DNA of 64,000 nt from positions 1-64,000 of the forward strand of contig NZ_OY759851.1 of NCBI RefSeq assembly GCF_963662805.1. Reading direction: 5' to 3'. The translations under genes and the position numbers were made by a program. The notes under the pieces are model-generated. The model did no database searches. It saw nothing but the letters and a program-made list of their open reading frames with translations, and was not told the DNA's origin. This document shows, piece after piece, positions 35,005-43,977 of this stretch (positions are counted from its first letter, which is position 1; each line of letters opens with the position of its first letter). This DNA comes from an uncultured Cohaesibacter sp. Lineage in GTDB: Bacteria > Pseudomonadota > Alphaproteobacteria > Rhizobiales > Cohaesibacteraceae.

Positions 35005-35668
35005 TACAAAAATTACAGCACCAATTCTGGATGTGAAATCGCTTTCCGAAAAGGGCGAGTTTGAAGGCTACGCCAGCACCTTCGGCGGCGAACCGGATGA
35101 TTACGGCGATATCATCGCGGCGGGCGCTTATGCCGATAGCATCGCAGAACATGCCGCCAATGGCACCATGCCAAAGTTGTTCTGGCAGCATAACAGAGAC
35201 CAGCCAATCGGGCGCTGGCTCGAAATGCAGGAAGATGACAAGGGGCTTTTCGTTCGAGGCAAGCTCAATATGGGTGTGCAGTGTGCACGCGAAGCCCATG
35301 AGCTTTTGAAGGAAGGCGACATTGACGGCCTGTCGATTGGATACCGGATCAAGGAATATTCCGTTGATACGGACACCGGGATCTGGACGCTGGAAAAAGT
35401 CGATTTGCGGGAAATCTCTGTGGTTTCCATCGGGGCCAATCCGAATGCGCTGATTGGCAGCGTCAAGGCACTCAAACAATCACACGATTTGACAGAACGG
35501 CTCAAGGCTGGGGACCAGCTTCAAGAGCGCGAGTTTGAAATCTGGCTCAAGGGATTGGGCTTTTCAAACTCACAGGCGGAACGTGCCGTGCGTCTCCACC
35601 TGAAGGGGCAGGGGGATCCTGCCAAAGCGGATGAGGAATGGGCCTTTCTAACGGCCCTGTTGAACTAA
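34994..35668 (+). CDS. HK97-family prohead protease
   Basis: 224 aa from ATG 34994, GGAGG upstream; overlaps the portal gene by 11 bp. Core features: FEGYASTFGGEPDDYGDII, PKLFWQHNRDQPIGRW with the catalytic His, and GLSIGYRIKEYS with the catalytic Ser. It cleaves scaffold/delta domains during head maturation. The C-terminal extension is helical. Confidence 0.92.
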   Translation: MQIDTKITAPILDVKSLSEKGEFEGYASTFGGEPDDYGDIIAAGAYADSIAEHAANGTMPKLFWQHNRDQPIGRWLEMQEDDKGLFVRGKLNMGVQCAREAHELLKEGDIDGLSIGYRIKEYSVDTDTGIWTLEKVDLREISVVSIGANPNALIGSVKALKQSHDLTERLKAGDQLQEREFEIWLKGLGFSNSQAERAVRLHLKGQGDPAKADEEWAFLTALLN

Positions 35669-35693
35669 TTCGGCTAAGACAGGAGTAAATCTG

Positions 35694-36896
35694 ATGGCTG
35701 ATAACAAGACACCTGAACAGCTTGCGCTGGAAGTGAAGGCCGGTTTTGACAAAGCAATCGACAAGGTCAAGGAGGTTGCTGAAGAGGCACTTGGCAAGGC
35801 GTCGAAAGGGGAAGAGCTGACCGCTTCGGTCAAGGAAACCGCTGATGAAGCTCTGCTCAAAATGAATGAACTGAAGGGTCAGTTTGACGAATTCGAACAG
35901 AAGATGGCTCGGATCAGCTCGAACCCTGCGGAGCGCGCAAAAAGCATTGGTGAGCAGTTCACCGACAATGAGCAGGTCAAATCCTGGATCGCTGATGGAC
36001 CGACCAAGGGCAAGGCCGATCTGAAAATCAAGGCCACCATCACCACCTCTACCACTGATGCGGCGGGTTCGGTCGGCGCCGCTGTCGCGACACAGCGTCT
36101 TGCGGGCATTCAGGAATTGCCGCAACGGCGCATGACGGTGCGTGATCTCCTCTCTCCGGGCGATATGGAGTCGCCAAGCCTTGAGTATGTTCAGGAGAAG
36201 GGCTTCACCAACAATGCTGATGTTGTTGCAGAAGGTGCGGCCAAACCGTCTTCTGATATCCAGCTCGATCTGGTCAGCACCAGCGCCAAGGTCATTGCGC
36301 ACTGGTTCAAGGCCTCCCGGCAGTCGCTCGATGACGTGCCGCAACTTCGCTCGCTGATCGACAATCGCTTGCTTTACGGTCTGGCCTTCAAGGAAGAGCT
36401 GCAGCTTTTGAGCGGTGACGGCACCGGACAGAACCTGCATGGCATCATTCCGCAAGCGTCCGCCTATGCCGAACCGTTTGCGCCGGACTCTGGAACCAAT
36501 ATCGACACGCTCCGTTTGGCCATGCTTCAGGCGGTGCTTGCCGAATATCCCGCAACCGGACATGTGCTCAATCCGATTGATTGGGCGCGCATCGAGCTGA
36601 CCAAAGACAGTCAGGGCAAATATATCATCGGTCAGCCGCAAGGCACACTGACGCCCACGCTCTGGGGATTGCCGGTGGTTCAGACGCAGGCCATCACGGT
36701 CGATAAATTCCTGACCGGCGCTTTCAAAATGGCGGCGCAGGTGTTCGATCTCTGGCAGGCGCGTGTCGAGGTCGGTTTTGAGAATGACGACTTCACGAAA
36801 AACCTTGTCACCATTCTTGGTGAAGAGCGTTTGGCACTGGCTGTCTATCGTCCTGAAGCCTTCATCTATGGCGACTTCGGCAACGTTGCCGACTGA
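35694..36896 (+). CDS. HK97-family major capsid protein
   Basis: 400 aa. An N-terminal charged helical delta domain (residues about 1-95, KAIDKVKEVAEEALGKASKG and following), removed by the protease, precedes the HK97 fold starting near TTDAAGSVGAAVATQRLAGI. Conserved LPQRRMTVRDLL, the E-loop region and the C-terminal FENDDFTKNLVTILGEERLA agree. A GACAGGAG site precedes the ATG. Confidence 0.93.
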   Translation: MADNKTPEQLALEVKAGFDKAIDKVKEVAEEALGKASKGEELTASVKETADEALLKMNELKGQFDEFEQKMARISSNPAERAKSIGEQFTDNEQVKSWIADGPTKGKADLKIKATITTSTTDAAGSVGAAVATQRLAGIQELPQRRMTVRDLLSPGDMESPSLEYVQEKGFTNNADVVAEGAAKPSSDIQLDLVSTSAKVIAHWFKASRQSLDDVPQLRSLIDNRLLYGLAFKEELQLLSGDGTGQNLHGIIPQASAYAEPFAPDSGTNIDTLRLAMLQAVLAEYPATGHVLNPIDWARIELTKDSQGKYIIGQPQGTLTPTLWGLPVVQTQAITVDKFLTGAFKMAAQVFDLWQARVEVGFENDDFTKNLVTILGEERLALAVYRPEAFIYGDFGNVAD

Positions 36897-36961
36897 TCGT
36901 TGATCTATCGAGGGGGGCGGGAACCTGCCCCTCTCTTATGAGATCAGAATGGAGAACCATC

Positions 36962-37228
36962 ATGGCAAGAGTGGAATTCAGAGTTATGCGGGCGCATTTC
37001 GGGGACAAGCCCTATTCAGAAGGTGACACCCGTATCGCTGATGAAATGCGGGTCAGACACTTGGTGAGTGCTGGCGTCCTGGCTAAACCGGATGCCCTTC
37101 ACGGTGCGACATTGGACAAGCGGGAGAATAGGTCGGGGCAGAAGCCTCGGGGTGTGCCGTCTACGAAAGTGCCTTTGAGATCTGATGCAGTGAAGGTCGA
37201 GGCATCGCAAGGAAAGACCGGCAAATGA
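36962..37228 (+). CDS. Small head-region protein
   Basis: 88 aa from ATG 36962 (MARVEFRVMRAHFGDKPYSE), GGAGAA upstream. Residues DTRIADEMRVRHLVSAGVL resemble the small proteins that commonly follow capsid genes in HK97-like phages. The C-terminus is basic and disordered. Overlaps the connector gene by ATGA. Confidence 0.6.
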   Translation: MARVEFRVMRAHFGDKPYSEGDTRIADEMRVRHLVSAGVLAKPDALHGATLDKRENRSGQKPRGVPSTKVPLRSDAVKVEASQGKTGK

Positions 37229-37809
37229 AATTCGCACCCATTCTGATGCAAGCCCCCACAACCTTGCCAATCTCACTTGATGAGGCAAAGGACCATTGCC
37301 GCGTCGGTGGGGCTGATCATGACAGCACGATCGAAGCGCTGATTGAAGCGGCGGTCGGTTATCTGGACGGCTACACCGGCGTGCTTGGCAAATGCCTGAT
37401 GCCCCAAACATGGGCGCAGGAATTTGACTGCTGGCAGGATTTCCCGCTTTGTCTGGGGCCGGTGACTGAGCTGCAGTCCATCTCCTATTTTGACAGGGAC
37501 GGCACAGAACAGGCGCTTAACGTTGAGACGGTGCGCATTGAGCGTCGCGTGATTGAGACTGTCGCAGCGCTCAAGCCGGGGAAAAGCTGGCCTGATGATG
37601 CCGACTTCGGGGAAGGGCTGATCACTGTCACATGGAAGGCTGGTTATGTCGACGCGGCATCGGTGCCGCCAGCCATCAAGCATGCCATGAAACTGCTGAT
37701 CGGGCATTGGTTCGAGAACCGCGAAGCGGTGATCGTCGGCTCTATTAATTCCAATCTTCAATTGGCTGTCGAGAGCTTGATTGCGCCGCATAGGAGAGTG
37801 GGGCCATGA
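37225..37809 (+). CDS. Head-tail connector (HK97 gp6-like)
   Basis: 194 aa. ISLDEAKDHCRVGGADHDST and IEALIEAAVGYLDGYTGV are the hallmark of the gp6-like connector, with PPAIKHAMKLLIGHWFENRE near the C-terminus. It forms the ring beneath the portal. Order and overlaps with neighbours fit the head-completion cluster. Confidence 0.88.
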   Translation: MKFAPILMQAPTTLPISLDEAKDHCRVGGADHDSTIEALIEAAVGYLDGYTGVLGKCLMPQTWAQEFDCWQDFPLCLGPVTELQSISYFDRDGTEQALNVETVRIERRVIETVAALKPGKSWPDDADFGEGLITVTWKAGYVDAASVPPAIKHAMKLLIGHWFENREAVIVGSINSNLQLAVESLIAPHRRVGP

Positions 37810-38138
37810 GGGCTGGAACACTCAACAAGCGCGTGACGTTCAATGAGCCGCTGCACAGCATCGACGCCAGCGGCGGGCTTGTGGAGGCCTGGGGGGATGA
37901 TCTGACCGTCTGGGGTGGGTTCAGACCGGAACGGGGCCGCGAACAACAAGAGAATGGGCGACTGCAGGCGAGCGTTAGCGGGATCCTGCGGGTGCGCTCG
38001 TCGAGCGAGACACGGGCGATCGGGGAGCACTGGCGCGTCCTGATCGATGGCGAAGACTATTCCATCCAGTCAATCACCAATCCCGATCAGCGCAATCGCG
38101 AATTGGAAATCATCGTGACACGCGGGGGGCTGGATTGA
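37806..38138 (+). CDS. Phage head closure protein
   Basis: 110 aa. RAGTLNKRVTFNEPLHSIDA, WGDDLTVWGGFRPERGRE and the C-terminal YSIQSITNPDQRNRELEI are typical of the SPP1 gp16/HK97 head-closure family. It overlaps both neighbours by 4 bp. Confidence 0.88.
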   Translation: MRAGTLNKRVTFNEPLHSIDASGGLVEAWGDDLTVWGGFRPERGREQQENGRLQASVSGILRVRSSSETRAIGEHWRVLIDGEDYSIQSITNPDQRNRELEIIVTRGGLD

Positions 38139-38581
38139 TGCTGAAATCAAAGTTCACTGGCAAGCAAAAGGCCTTCCAACAACTTCGGCGGGTCGCACCT
38201 GAGATTACGGAAGAGCTGAACAAGGGCATGCAGAAAAGCGCTGAAGAGGTCGCGGGCTTGGCGCGGGATCTGGCACCAAAGCAAAGCGGTGACTATGCCG
38301 AGACGATCCAGGCCAAACCGATTGAAGATGAGGCCGGGGTGCCAAGTTGGGGCGTCTTTGCCAGTTGGATCTGGCGTTTCATCGAGTTTGGGACACAAGC
38401 GGGCAAGAGGGGCGAACGGGTGCAGCAAAAGGGCCGGTCGCGCAAGGTTGGGCGCACGCACCCTGGAACGCCAGCGCGTCCGCACATCTGGCCAGCCTAT
38501 CGGGCGTTCAGAAAACGGATAAAGGGGCGCACAACGCGCTCAATCAACAAGGCGGTCAAGCGGGCCGTGAGCAGGCGATAA
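38135..38581 (+). CDS. HK97 gp10-family tail-completion protein
   Basis: 148 aa. The family core is MQKSAEEVAGLARDLAPKQS GDY (residues about 36-58), WRFIEFGTQAG, and PHIWPAYRAFRKRIKGR. The basic C-terminus is usual. It bridges the head-tail joint. Confidence 0.85.
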   Translation: MMLKSKFTGKQKAFQQLRRVAPEITEELNKGMQKSAEEVAGLARDLAPKQSGDYAETIQAKPIEDEAGVPSWGVFASWIWRFIEFGTQAGKRGERVQQKGRSRKVGRTHPGTPARPHIWPAYRAFRKRIKGRTTRSINKAVKRAVSRR

Positions 38582-38582
38582 A

Positions 38583-39011
38583 ATGGCACTTGATACGGCA
38601 GCGGCACAGACAGCCCTTGTAACTATTCTGACCGGCGCGAATGTCTGCGGTGGTCGGGTGTTTGATTTCATTCCTGACAGTCCATCAACGGCGCGCGGCA
38701 CGGCTGGGCAGACTTACCCCTTTTGCGTCATGGATGACATGCAGGTCGAAGAAGATGACATAGGCCGTGCGCAAAGAGATCTGATTTATCAGACCGTCCA
38801 AGTCTGGACAAAGGCGGGCGGAAAGGCGGACGCGCAAGGGATCGCGGACCAGATCAAGGCGCTCTATCACCTTCAAACCGTGGCACTTTCAGATGGCAAT
38901 GGCCTGCGCATTGTCTGGGAGAACACACAACTTTTCAACGAGAGTGACAGGCGGGCTTATCGTGCTGTCATGCGGTTTCGTATCCATCATGAAGAGGATT
39001 GCACATCATGA
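38583..39011 (+). CDS. Tail terminator/completion protein (DUF3168)
   Basis: 142 aa. The start ALDTAAAQTALVTILTG, the mid part VQVWTKAGGKADAQGIADQI and the C-terminal ESDRRAYRAVMRFRIHHEE match the DUF3168 family placed at this position in siphophages and GTAs. Overlaps the tail tube gene by ATGA. Confidence 0.85.
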   Translation: MALDTAAAQTALVTILTGANVCGGRVFDFIPDSPSTARGTAGQTYPFCVMDDMQVEEDDIGRAQRDLIYQTVQVWTKAGGKADAQGIADQIKALYHLQTVALSDGNGLRIVWENTQLFNESDRRAYRAVMRFRIHHEEDCTS

Positions 39012-39433
39012 CAAAGCACCTTGGCCAAGAGCTGTTCATTCAGGTTGAAGATCCTGACAACGCGGAAACCTATGTTGATTTCTGCGGTATCACGTCAACT
39101 GATTTTTCCATGGGCCCTGAGCTGGTCGATCGCGTCGTGCCTGAATGCGATGGCGATCGCACGAAGCCTGCGCAGGTGACAAAGCGGGCGGGAAATATCG
39201 ATCTGAGTTTTTCGGGATCCGGCATCGCTGAAGTGAACGCACGCACCACGGCCATTTTCGACGCGGCACGCACGGGCGTCACGCTCAACTTCAAGGTGAC
39301 GGTGCCGAACTATGGCAGCTTCACCGGTGCTTGCTATGTGAAAATCACTTTCACCGGGAACACCAACGAAGATTTGGCGATCACGGCTGAATTTGGTTGG
39401 GAGTCGGTGCCTGAATGGGCCGCTGCGGCGTAG
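39008..39433 (+). CDS. Major tail tube protein (TP901-1 family)
   Basis: 141 aa from ATG 39008. KHLGQELFIQVEDPDNAETY, GPELVDRVVPECDGDRTKPA and LSFSGSGIAEVNARTTAIFD are characteristic, as is the C-terminal ITAEFGWESVPEW. Polymerises into the tail tube. Confidence 0.88.
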   Translation: MTKHLGQELFIQVEDPDNAETYVDFCGITSTDFSMGPELVDRVVPECDGDRTKPAQVTKRAGNIDLSFSGSGIAEVNARTTAIFDAARTGVTLNFKVTVPNYGSFTGACYVKITFTGNTNEDLAITAEFGWESVPEWAAAA

Positions 39434-39443
39434 GTGAGGGAAC

Positions 39444-39824
39444 ATGTCTGTGACGGTCAATGAACTGACGGGTGAAGTCAATGTTGCGCTAGGCGACGTT
39501 GCCTTCACCCTTCATGCCACCCTTCCCAATGTCGCGAGCCTGATGGCTGATTTGCAAATCTCGGGGCTACGGCAATTGCATTTGCTGATGGGCCTTGCCG
39601 ATCCGCGTGTCACCTACAGCGGCATGAAATGCCTTTGCACGTCTGGCAATGCGGCTGCAGTGGGCGGGATCCTCTTTGGCAAATATGGGGCCGATGCGCA
39701 TGAAGCGGTAACCGCTGCATTGGTGGCAGGCATGCCGGAGGCTGAAGAGGGGGAAGAGCCGGGAAAGCCACCAGAAACAGACCAAGCGGAGAACAAGACG
39801 ACGCCATCCCCTGGCGACGCATAA
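39444..39824 (+). CDS. Tail assembly chaperone, short (G-like) product
   Basis: 126 aa in the zero frame. The N-terminal domain resembles GTA gp10-type chaperones (GEVNVALGDVAFTLHATLPN then VASLMADLQISGLRQLHLLM). The C-terminus is an acidic, proline-rich linker. A slippery heptamer GGGAAAG (39761-39767) lies in this linker in the correct phase for -1 slippage into the next frame. Confidence 0.85.
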   Translation: MSVTVNELTGEVNVALGDVAFTLHATLPNVASLMADLQISGLRQLHLLMGLADPRVTYSGMKCLCTSGNAAAVGGILFGKYGADAHEAVTAALVAGMPEAEEGEEPGKPPETDQAENKTTPSPGDA

Positions 39825-39991
39825 AGCGGGTTGCCTTCACGGTTCTTGGCTGGTCGCCACAGGATCTGCATGAGGCAACCTTGCGCGACTATCTGGACGC
39901 GGTCGAAGGCTACAACGAACTGCATGCACCACCAGAAAAGCCGTCCATGTCAAAGGCTCGTTTTGAGGAATTGAAAGCGCGATATGGCTGA
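39444..39991 (+). CDS. Tail assembly chaperone, -1 frameshift (G-T-like) product
   Basis: 182 aa predicted. Ribosomes reading GGA AAG (39762-39767) can slip back one base at G-GGA-AAG, as on the lambda G/GT message. The -1 frame then encodes about 74 residues, including AIPWRRIKRVAFTVLGWSPQ and DLHEATLRDYLDAVEGYNEL, the second tail chaperone domain, ending at TGA 39989-39991. That domain has no ATG or GTG of its own upstream of it. It overlaps the tape measure start by 8 bp. Confidence 0.75.
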
Positions 39992-41945
39992 AACAAAACT
40001 GGAAACACTGGTCTTGGCAATCGAGGCGCGAACGGCGCAGTTTGACAAGGCACTGAAAAAGATTGAGCGCAACACATCGACGAGCTTTGGCAAGAGCGAA
40101 AAGAGCGTCGATCGGTTCGGACTTCGCCTGAAGACATTAAGCCTGACCGCGCGTGGGGCGGCGGTGTCGCTGGCAAGCCTTGGCGGTGTCAGCATTGGAG
40201 CGGGGCTTGTGACCGCGATCAAATCGACAACGAGCGAGATTGTCGATCTGGCGGCTGAAGCGGAGCGGGCGGGCCTGTCCTTCGAGGCGTTTCAAGAGCT
40301 GCAATTCGCCACGGCAAAACAGAAGGTGAGCATTGATGCCCTGACCGATGGCATCAAGGAAATGCAGTTGCGGGCTGATGAATTCATCGTGACCGGCAAG
40401 GGATCCGGGGCGGATGCCTTCAATCGCCTTGGCTATTCGGCTGACGTTCTGAAGACAAAGTTGCGCGAGCCGGACAAGCTGTTTGAAGACATTATTGGAC
40501 GGCTGGAACAGCTTGATAAGGCGGCGCAAATTCGCGTTGCCGACGAGATATTCGGCGGCACGGGTGGAGAGCAGTTTGTGCAATTGCTTGATGATGGCGC
40601 GAGGGGCATCCGGCAGGCAAGGCAGGAGGCGCGCGACATGGGGCGCGTCATGTCTGATGATGTGCTTGAGAAGGCCAAAGAGATTGACCGCCAGTTTCAG
40701 ACAATCACGGCGACGATTGCACAGGGCATGAAATCTGCGGTCGTCAATGTGGCGTCTGCCTTGTCCGATTTGATTGCCAAGTTCTTCGAGCTTGAGCGGG
40801 CCATGCCCAAAGATGGCAATAGCGGGTTGAGCAGCGTGGCGCTGAGACGGAAGTCACGCGGCACAAAGGCCAAGAGCCTTGACGAGATTTTCGGCACCAC
40901 ATCAAACAGCAATTATCCTGATGGTGCGGCGGGTCGCTATCAGCGGCGATTGGCAAAGCGCATTTGGGCGACTGCGAGTGCGGCGCACTCGGTCTCTGAT
41001 GTGGATGTGTCAGACATTCCGACTGTGCCTAACGTTCCCAATACGGGCGATGACGAAAAGGCACAAAAGAAACTTGATCGCATTCAAGACGTTATCTTGG
41101 CTCTGGAAGAGGAAGCACAGCAACTCGGGCGCACGTCCAATGCGCAAGAGCTTTACAACGCACTGAAACAGGCCGGTGTGTCTCTTGAAAGCGAAGAGGG
41201 GCAGGCGATCGCGGAAGCCGTGACAGCGCTGCAATATAAGCGCGCGGAAATGCAACGGGCGATGGACCTGCAAAAAGAGCTTGAGCTGAGCACGCGGGAA
41301 GTCAAAGAAAGTTTCGAATATCTCGGGCAATCGAGCGTTGACACGCTTCTGTCGATCGCTGACGGCTCGATGACGGCTGAGGACGCCATGAAGCGGCTGG
41401 CACTGCAGATTGCCAACGCGGCCTTGCAAGCCAGTCTCTTCGGGCAAGGGGCCTTGTCTGGTCTGTTTACGTCTCTTGGCGGTAGTTCAAACGGGCTCTT
41501 AGGCGGTCTCTTTTCCAGCCTTGCAAGTTCTGTTGTGGGCGGCGGGTCCGGTTCGGTCTTCAGCACGGGCTTTCTGTTCGATCGCGGCGGCTATACCGGC
41601 AACAAGCCTGCGTCGGCAGTGGCAGGCATCGTGCATGGCGGCGAATATGTGTTTTCCAAACGGGCAACAGATCGCATAGGCGCAGGCAATCTTGAAGCCC
41701 TTCACCGGCAACTCAAGGGCTATGCCAAAGGCGGCTATGTCGGCGGGCTGTTCAATCCGTCCATCATGAGCGGCATCGAGCCGAACCGTGCGGCCATGGC
41801 TGGCGCTGGAAACGCTGCGAACAGCAACGGGCCGTCCATCACCATGAATGTCTATGCGCAGGATGCGCAGTCTTTCCGAAAGTCCGAGGGGCAGATTTCG
41901 GCAAGTCTGGCGCGCATGTCGGCGCGCGGCAAACGGAACATGTGA
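39984..41945 (+). CDS. Phage tail tape measure protein
   Basis: 653 aa, short for the family, suggesting a short tail. An N-terminal coiled region (LVLAIEARTAQFDKALKKIE), a hydrophobic span near SLASLGGVSIGAGLVTAI, and a C-terminal region with LFTSLGGSSNGLLGGLFSSL then FDRGGYTGNKPASAVAGIVH, the VHGGEYVFSK motif typical of tape measures. Spans the tail lumen and sets tail length. Confidence 0.88.
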   Translation: MAETKLETLVLAIEARTAQFDKALKKIERNTSTSFGKSEKSVDRFGLRLKTLSLTARGAAVSLASLGGVSIGAGLVTAIKSTTSEIVDLAAEAERAGLSFEAFQELQFATAKQKVSIDALTDGIKEMQLRADEFIVTGKGSGADAFNRLGYSADVLKTKLREPDKLFEDIIGRLEQLDKAAQIRVADEIFGGTGGEQFVQLLDDGARGIRQARQEARDMGRVMSDDVLEKAKEIDRQFQTITATIAQGMKSAVVNVASALSDLIAKFFELERAMPKDGNSGLSSVALRRKSRGTKAKSLDEIFGTTSNSNYPDGAAGRYQRRLAKRIWATASAAHSVSDVDVSDIPTVPNVPNTGDDEKAQKKLDRIQDVILALEEEAQQLGRTSNAQELYNALKQAGVSLESEEGQAIAEAVTALQYKRAEMQRAMDLQKELELSTREVKESFEYLGQSSVDTLLSIADGSMTAEDAMKRLALQIANAALQASLFGQGALSGLFTSLGGSSNGLLGGLFSSLASSVVGGGSGSVFSTGFLFDRGGYTGNKPASAVAGIVHGGEYVFSKRATDRIGAGNLEALHRQLKGYAKGGYVGGLFNPSIMSGIEPNRAAMAGAGNAANSNGPSITMNVYAQDAQSFRKSEGQISASLARMSARGKRNM

Positions 41946-41952
41946 GGCGATC

Positions 41953-42582
41953 ATGGCGGCGTTTCTGGAAATCGAATTTCCTATCAAGATCGGCTTTGGG
42001 GCGACGGGTGGGCCGGTGCGCAAAACGCAAGTGGTCGAGGCTGGATCGGGACGGGAAGAACGCAATCAGCAATGGTCCAATTCGCGGCGGACCTGGGACG
42101 TTGGAACGGGCATTCGTGACATATCCGAGGCGGAAGAGGTCACCGCCTTTTTTGAAGATGTGCGCGGACGCCTGTCCGGGTTTCGCTTCTTTGATCCGCT
42201 GGACTTCAAGAGCTGCAGCGCGATCAGCGCGCCAAATGCCCTTGACCAGGTGATCGGTGCGGGCGACGGGGAAACGGTGAGCTTCCAGCTTACCAAGGCC
42301 TATGGCAGCGCCAATCCTTACCTGCGCAAGATCGCCAAGCCGGTGGCAGGCTCGGTGCTGATTGCCGTTGATGAGGTGGTGCTCGATAGCGGCCTTTATG
42401 AAGTTGATACGACTACCGGGATTGTCGCCTTTGATGAACCACCTGTGAGCGGGGCGAGCATTACGGCGGGGTTCAAGTTCCATATTCCGGTGCGCTTCGA
42501 TACGGACTCGCTGTCTCTCTCATGGGAAAATCACAAGCTGATTTCCGTGCCGTCCATTCCCATTGTGGAGCTGTTTCTATGA
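41953..42582 (+). CDS. Distal tail protein, DUF2460 (GTA gp12-like)
   Basis: 209 aa from ATG 41953. FLEIEFPIKIGFGATGGP, the WSNSRRTWDVGTGIRDISEA segment and FFEDVRGRLSGFRFFDPLDF are the family core. Same position as in gene transfer agent tails: tape measure, DUF2460, DUF2163, NlpC/P60, large tail protein. Confidence 0.9.
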   Translation: MAAFLEIEFPIKIGFGATGGPVRKTQVVEAGSGREERNQQWSNSRRTWDVGTGIRDISEAEEVTAFFEDVRGRLSGFRFFDPLDFKSCSAISAPNALDQVIGAGDGETVSFQLTKAYGSANPYLRKIAKPVAGSVLIAVDEVVLDSGLYEVDTTTGIVAFDEPPVSGASITAGFKFHIPVRFDTDSLSLSWENHKLISVPSIPIVELFL

Positions 42583-43481
42583 AGACTTTGCCCGATGGCC
42601 TGCAGGCCCATTTGGATAGCGGCGCAACCTCTTTGTGTTGGTGCTGGAAGCTGACAAGGCGAGATGGTGAGGTGTTCGGCTTTACCGATCATGACCTTGA
42701 TATCAGCTTCGACGGCGTGACCTATGGGGCTGACAGTGGCTTCACGGCATCCGAGCTGCAATCAAGTCTTGGCCTGTCGGTGGACAATGTGGACGTAGAA
42801 GGCGCGCTATCTGCTGATCTGATCACGGAACAGGATATAGCGCTCGGGCTCTATGACGGGGCGGAAATCGAGGTCTGGCGCGTCAACTGGCAAGAGACAA
42901 GTCAGGCCGTTTTGATGCGCAAAGGAAACCTTGGCGAAATCAAGCGGGGCGATCGCTATTTCTCTGCCGAAATCCGAGGGCTTGCGGCGCAATTGCAGCA
43001 AAAACAGGGGCGCGTTTATCAGTCCGGTTGCGATGCCAATCTTGGAGATGATCGCTGCGGGGTTGATGTGTCGGAAGGGGACTATTCAGCCAGCGCCACA
43101 GTGACGGGCTACACGGGCGGGCAGGTCGTCCAGATCAGCGGCATCGATGCCTTTAAAGCCGGTTGGTTCAATCGCGGGGTGTTGACCTTCACATCGGGCG
43201 AGAATGAGGGCCTGAGCTATCAACTGCAAAGCCATGTTGTCACAAGTGGGATTGTCACGCTCGGGGTCTGGTCATCGTTTTTGAAAGACGTGGCGATCGG
43301 AGACACGCTGGAACTGGTCGCGGGCTGCGATAAGAAATTCGCCACATGCGTCAAGAAGTTCGGCAACGGGGAGAATTTCCGGGGCTGTCCGCACATGCCG
43401 GGCAATGACTATGTGATGAACTATCCAACCGATGATGACGCGGGAAGCGACGGGAGCACCAGTTATGTCAGCCACTTCTGA
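42579..43481 (+). CDS. Tail protein, DUF2163/BR0599 family (GTA gp13-like)
   Basis: 300 aa from ATG 42579 (overlaps the previous stop). SLCWCWKLTRRDGEVFGFTD and HDLDISFDGVTYGADSGFTA, then a Cys-rich C-terminal part: YQSGCDANLGDDRCGVDVSE, CDKKFATCVKKFGNGENFRG and CPHMPGND. These Cys are a family trait. Baseplate hub component. Confidence 0.9.
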   Translation: MKTLPDGLQAHLDSGATSLCWCWKLTRRDGEVFGFTDHDLDISFDGVTYGADSGFTASELQSSLGLSVDNVDVEGALSADLITEQDIALGLYDGAEIEVWRVNWQETSQAVLMRKGNLGEIKRGDRYFSAEIRGLAAQLQQKQGRVYQSGCDANLGDDRCGVDVSEGDYSASATVTGYTGGQVVQISGIDAFKAGWFNRGVLTFTSGENEGLSYQLQSHVVTSGIVTLGVWSSFLKDVAIGDTLELVAGCDKKFATCVKKFGNGENFRGCPHMPGNDYVMNYPTDDDAGSDGSTSYVSHF

Positions 43482-43914
43482 CCAGATCATCGATCTTGCG
43501 CGCGGTTGGCTCGGGACGCCCTATCACCACCAGGCGAGCTTGAAGGGCGTGGGTTGCGATTGCCTCGGGCTGGTGCGGGGTGTCTGGCGCGAGCTTTACG
43601 GCTTCGAGGCGGGGCCAATGCCTGCCTATCGGCGCGATTGGGGCGACGCCACAGGCGCGGAAAGTCTGATTTGTGCGGGGCGCACCTACTTGCAGGAAAT
43701 CGATATTGCAGATTTAGGGCCGGGGGATGTGTTTGCCATCCGCTGGAAGGGGGCGCAATCCGCCAAGCACCTTGGCATCCTGACCAGTCCAACGCGGTTC
43801 ATTCATGCTTACGAGAAATGCGGCGTTGTCGAGGTGACACTATCGCATCAATGGCGGGGCATGATCGCTGGCGCGTTTCGCTTTCCTGACAATCCGCAAC
43901 CGGCAAAGGGGTAG
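43465..43914 (+). CDS. NlpC/P60-family tail peptidoglycan hydrolase (GTA gp14-like)
   Basis: 149 aa from ATG 43465. Catalytic Cys in GVGCDCLGLVRGVWRELYG, His in SAKHLGIL, third polar residue in the following strand. Cleaves the cell wall during DNA entry. AAAGGGG at its 3' end (43905-43911) was probably the ribosome-binding site of the next tail gene before the IS insertion. Confidence 0.9.
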   Translation: MSATSDQIIDLARGWLGTPYHHQASLKGVGCDCLGLVRGVWRELYGFEAGPMPAYRRDWGDATGAESLICAGRTYLQEIDIADLGPGDVFAIRWKGAQSAKHLGILTSPTRFIHAYEKCGVVEVTLSHQWRGMIAGAFRFPDNPQPAKG

Positions 43915-43977
43915 TTAGAGGTGGTCCTGGAATTTGGACCATATTGCAGCCAATTTAAGGTGGATCCAAGTTTCACA

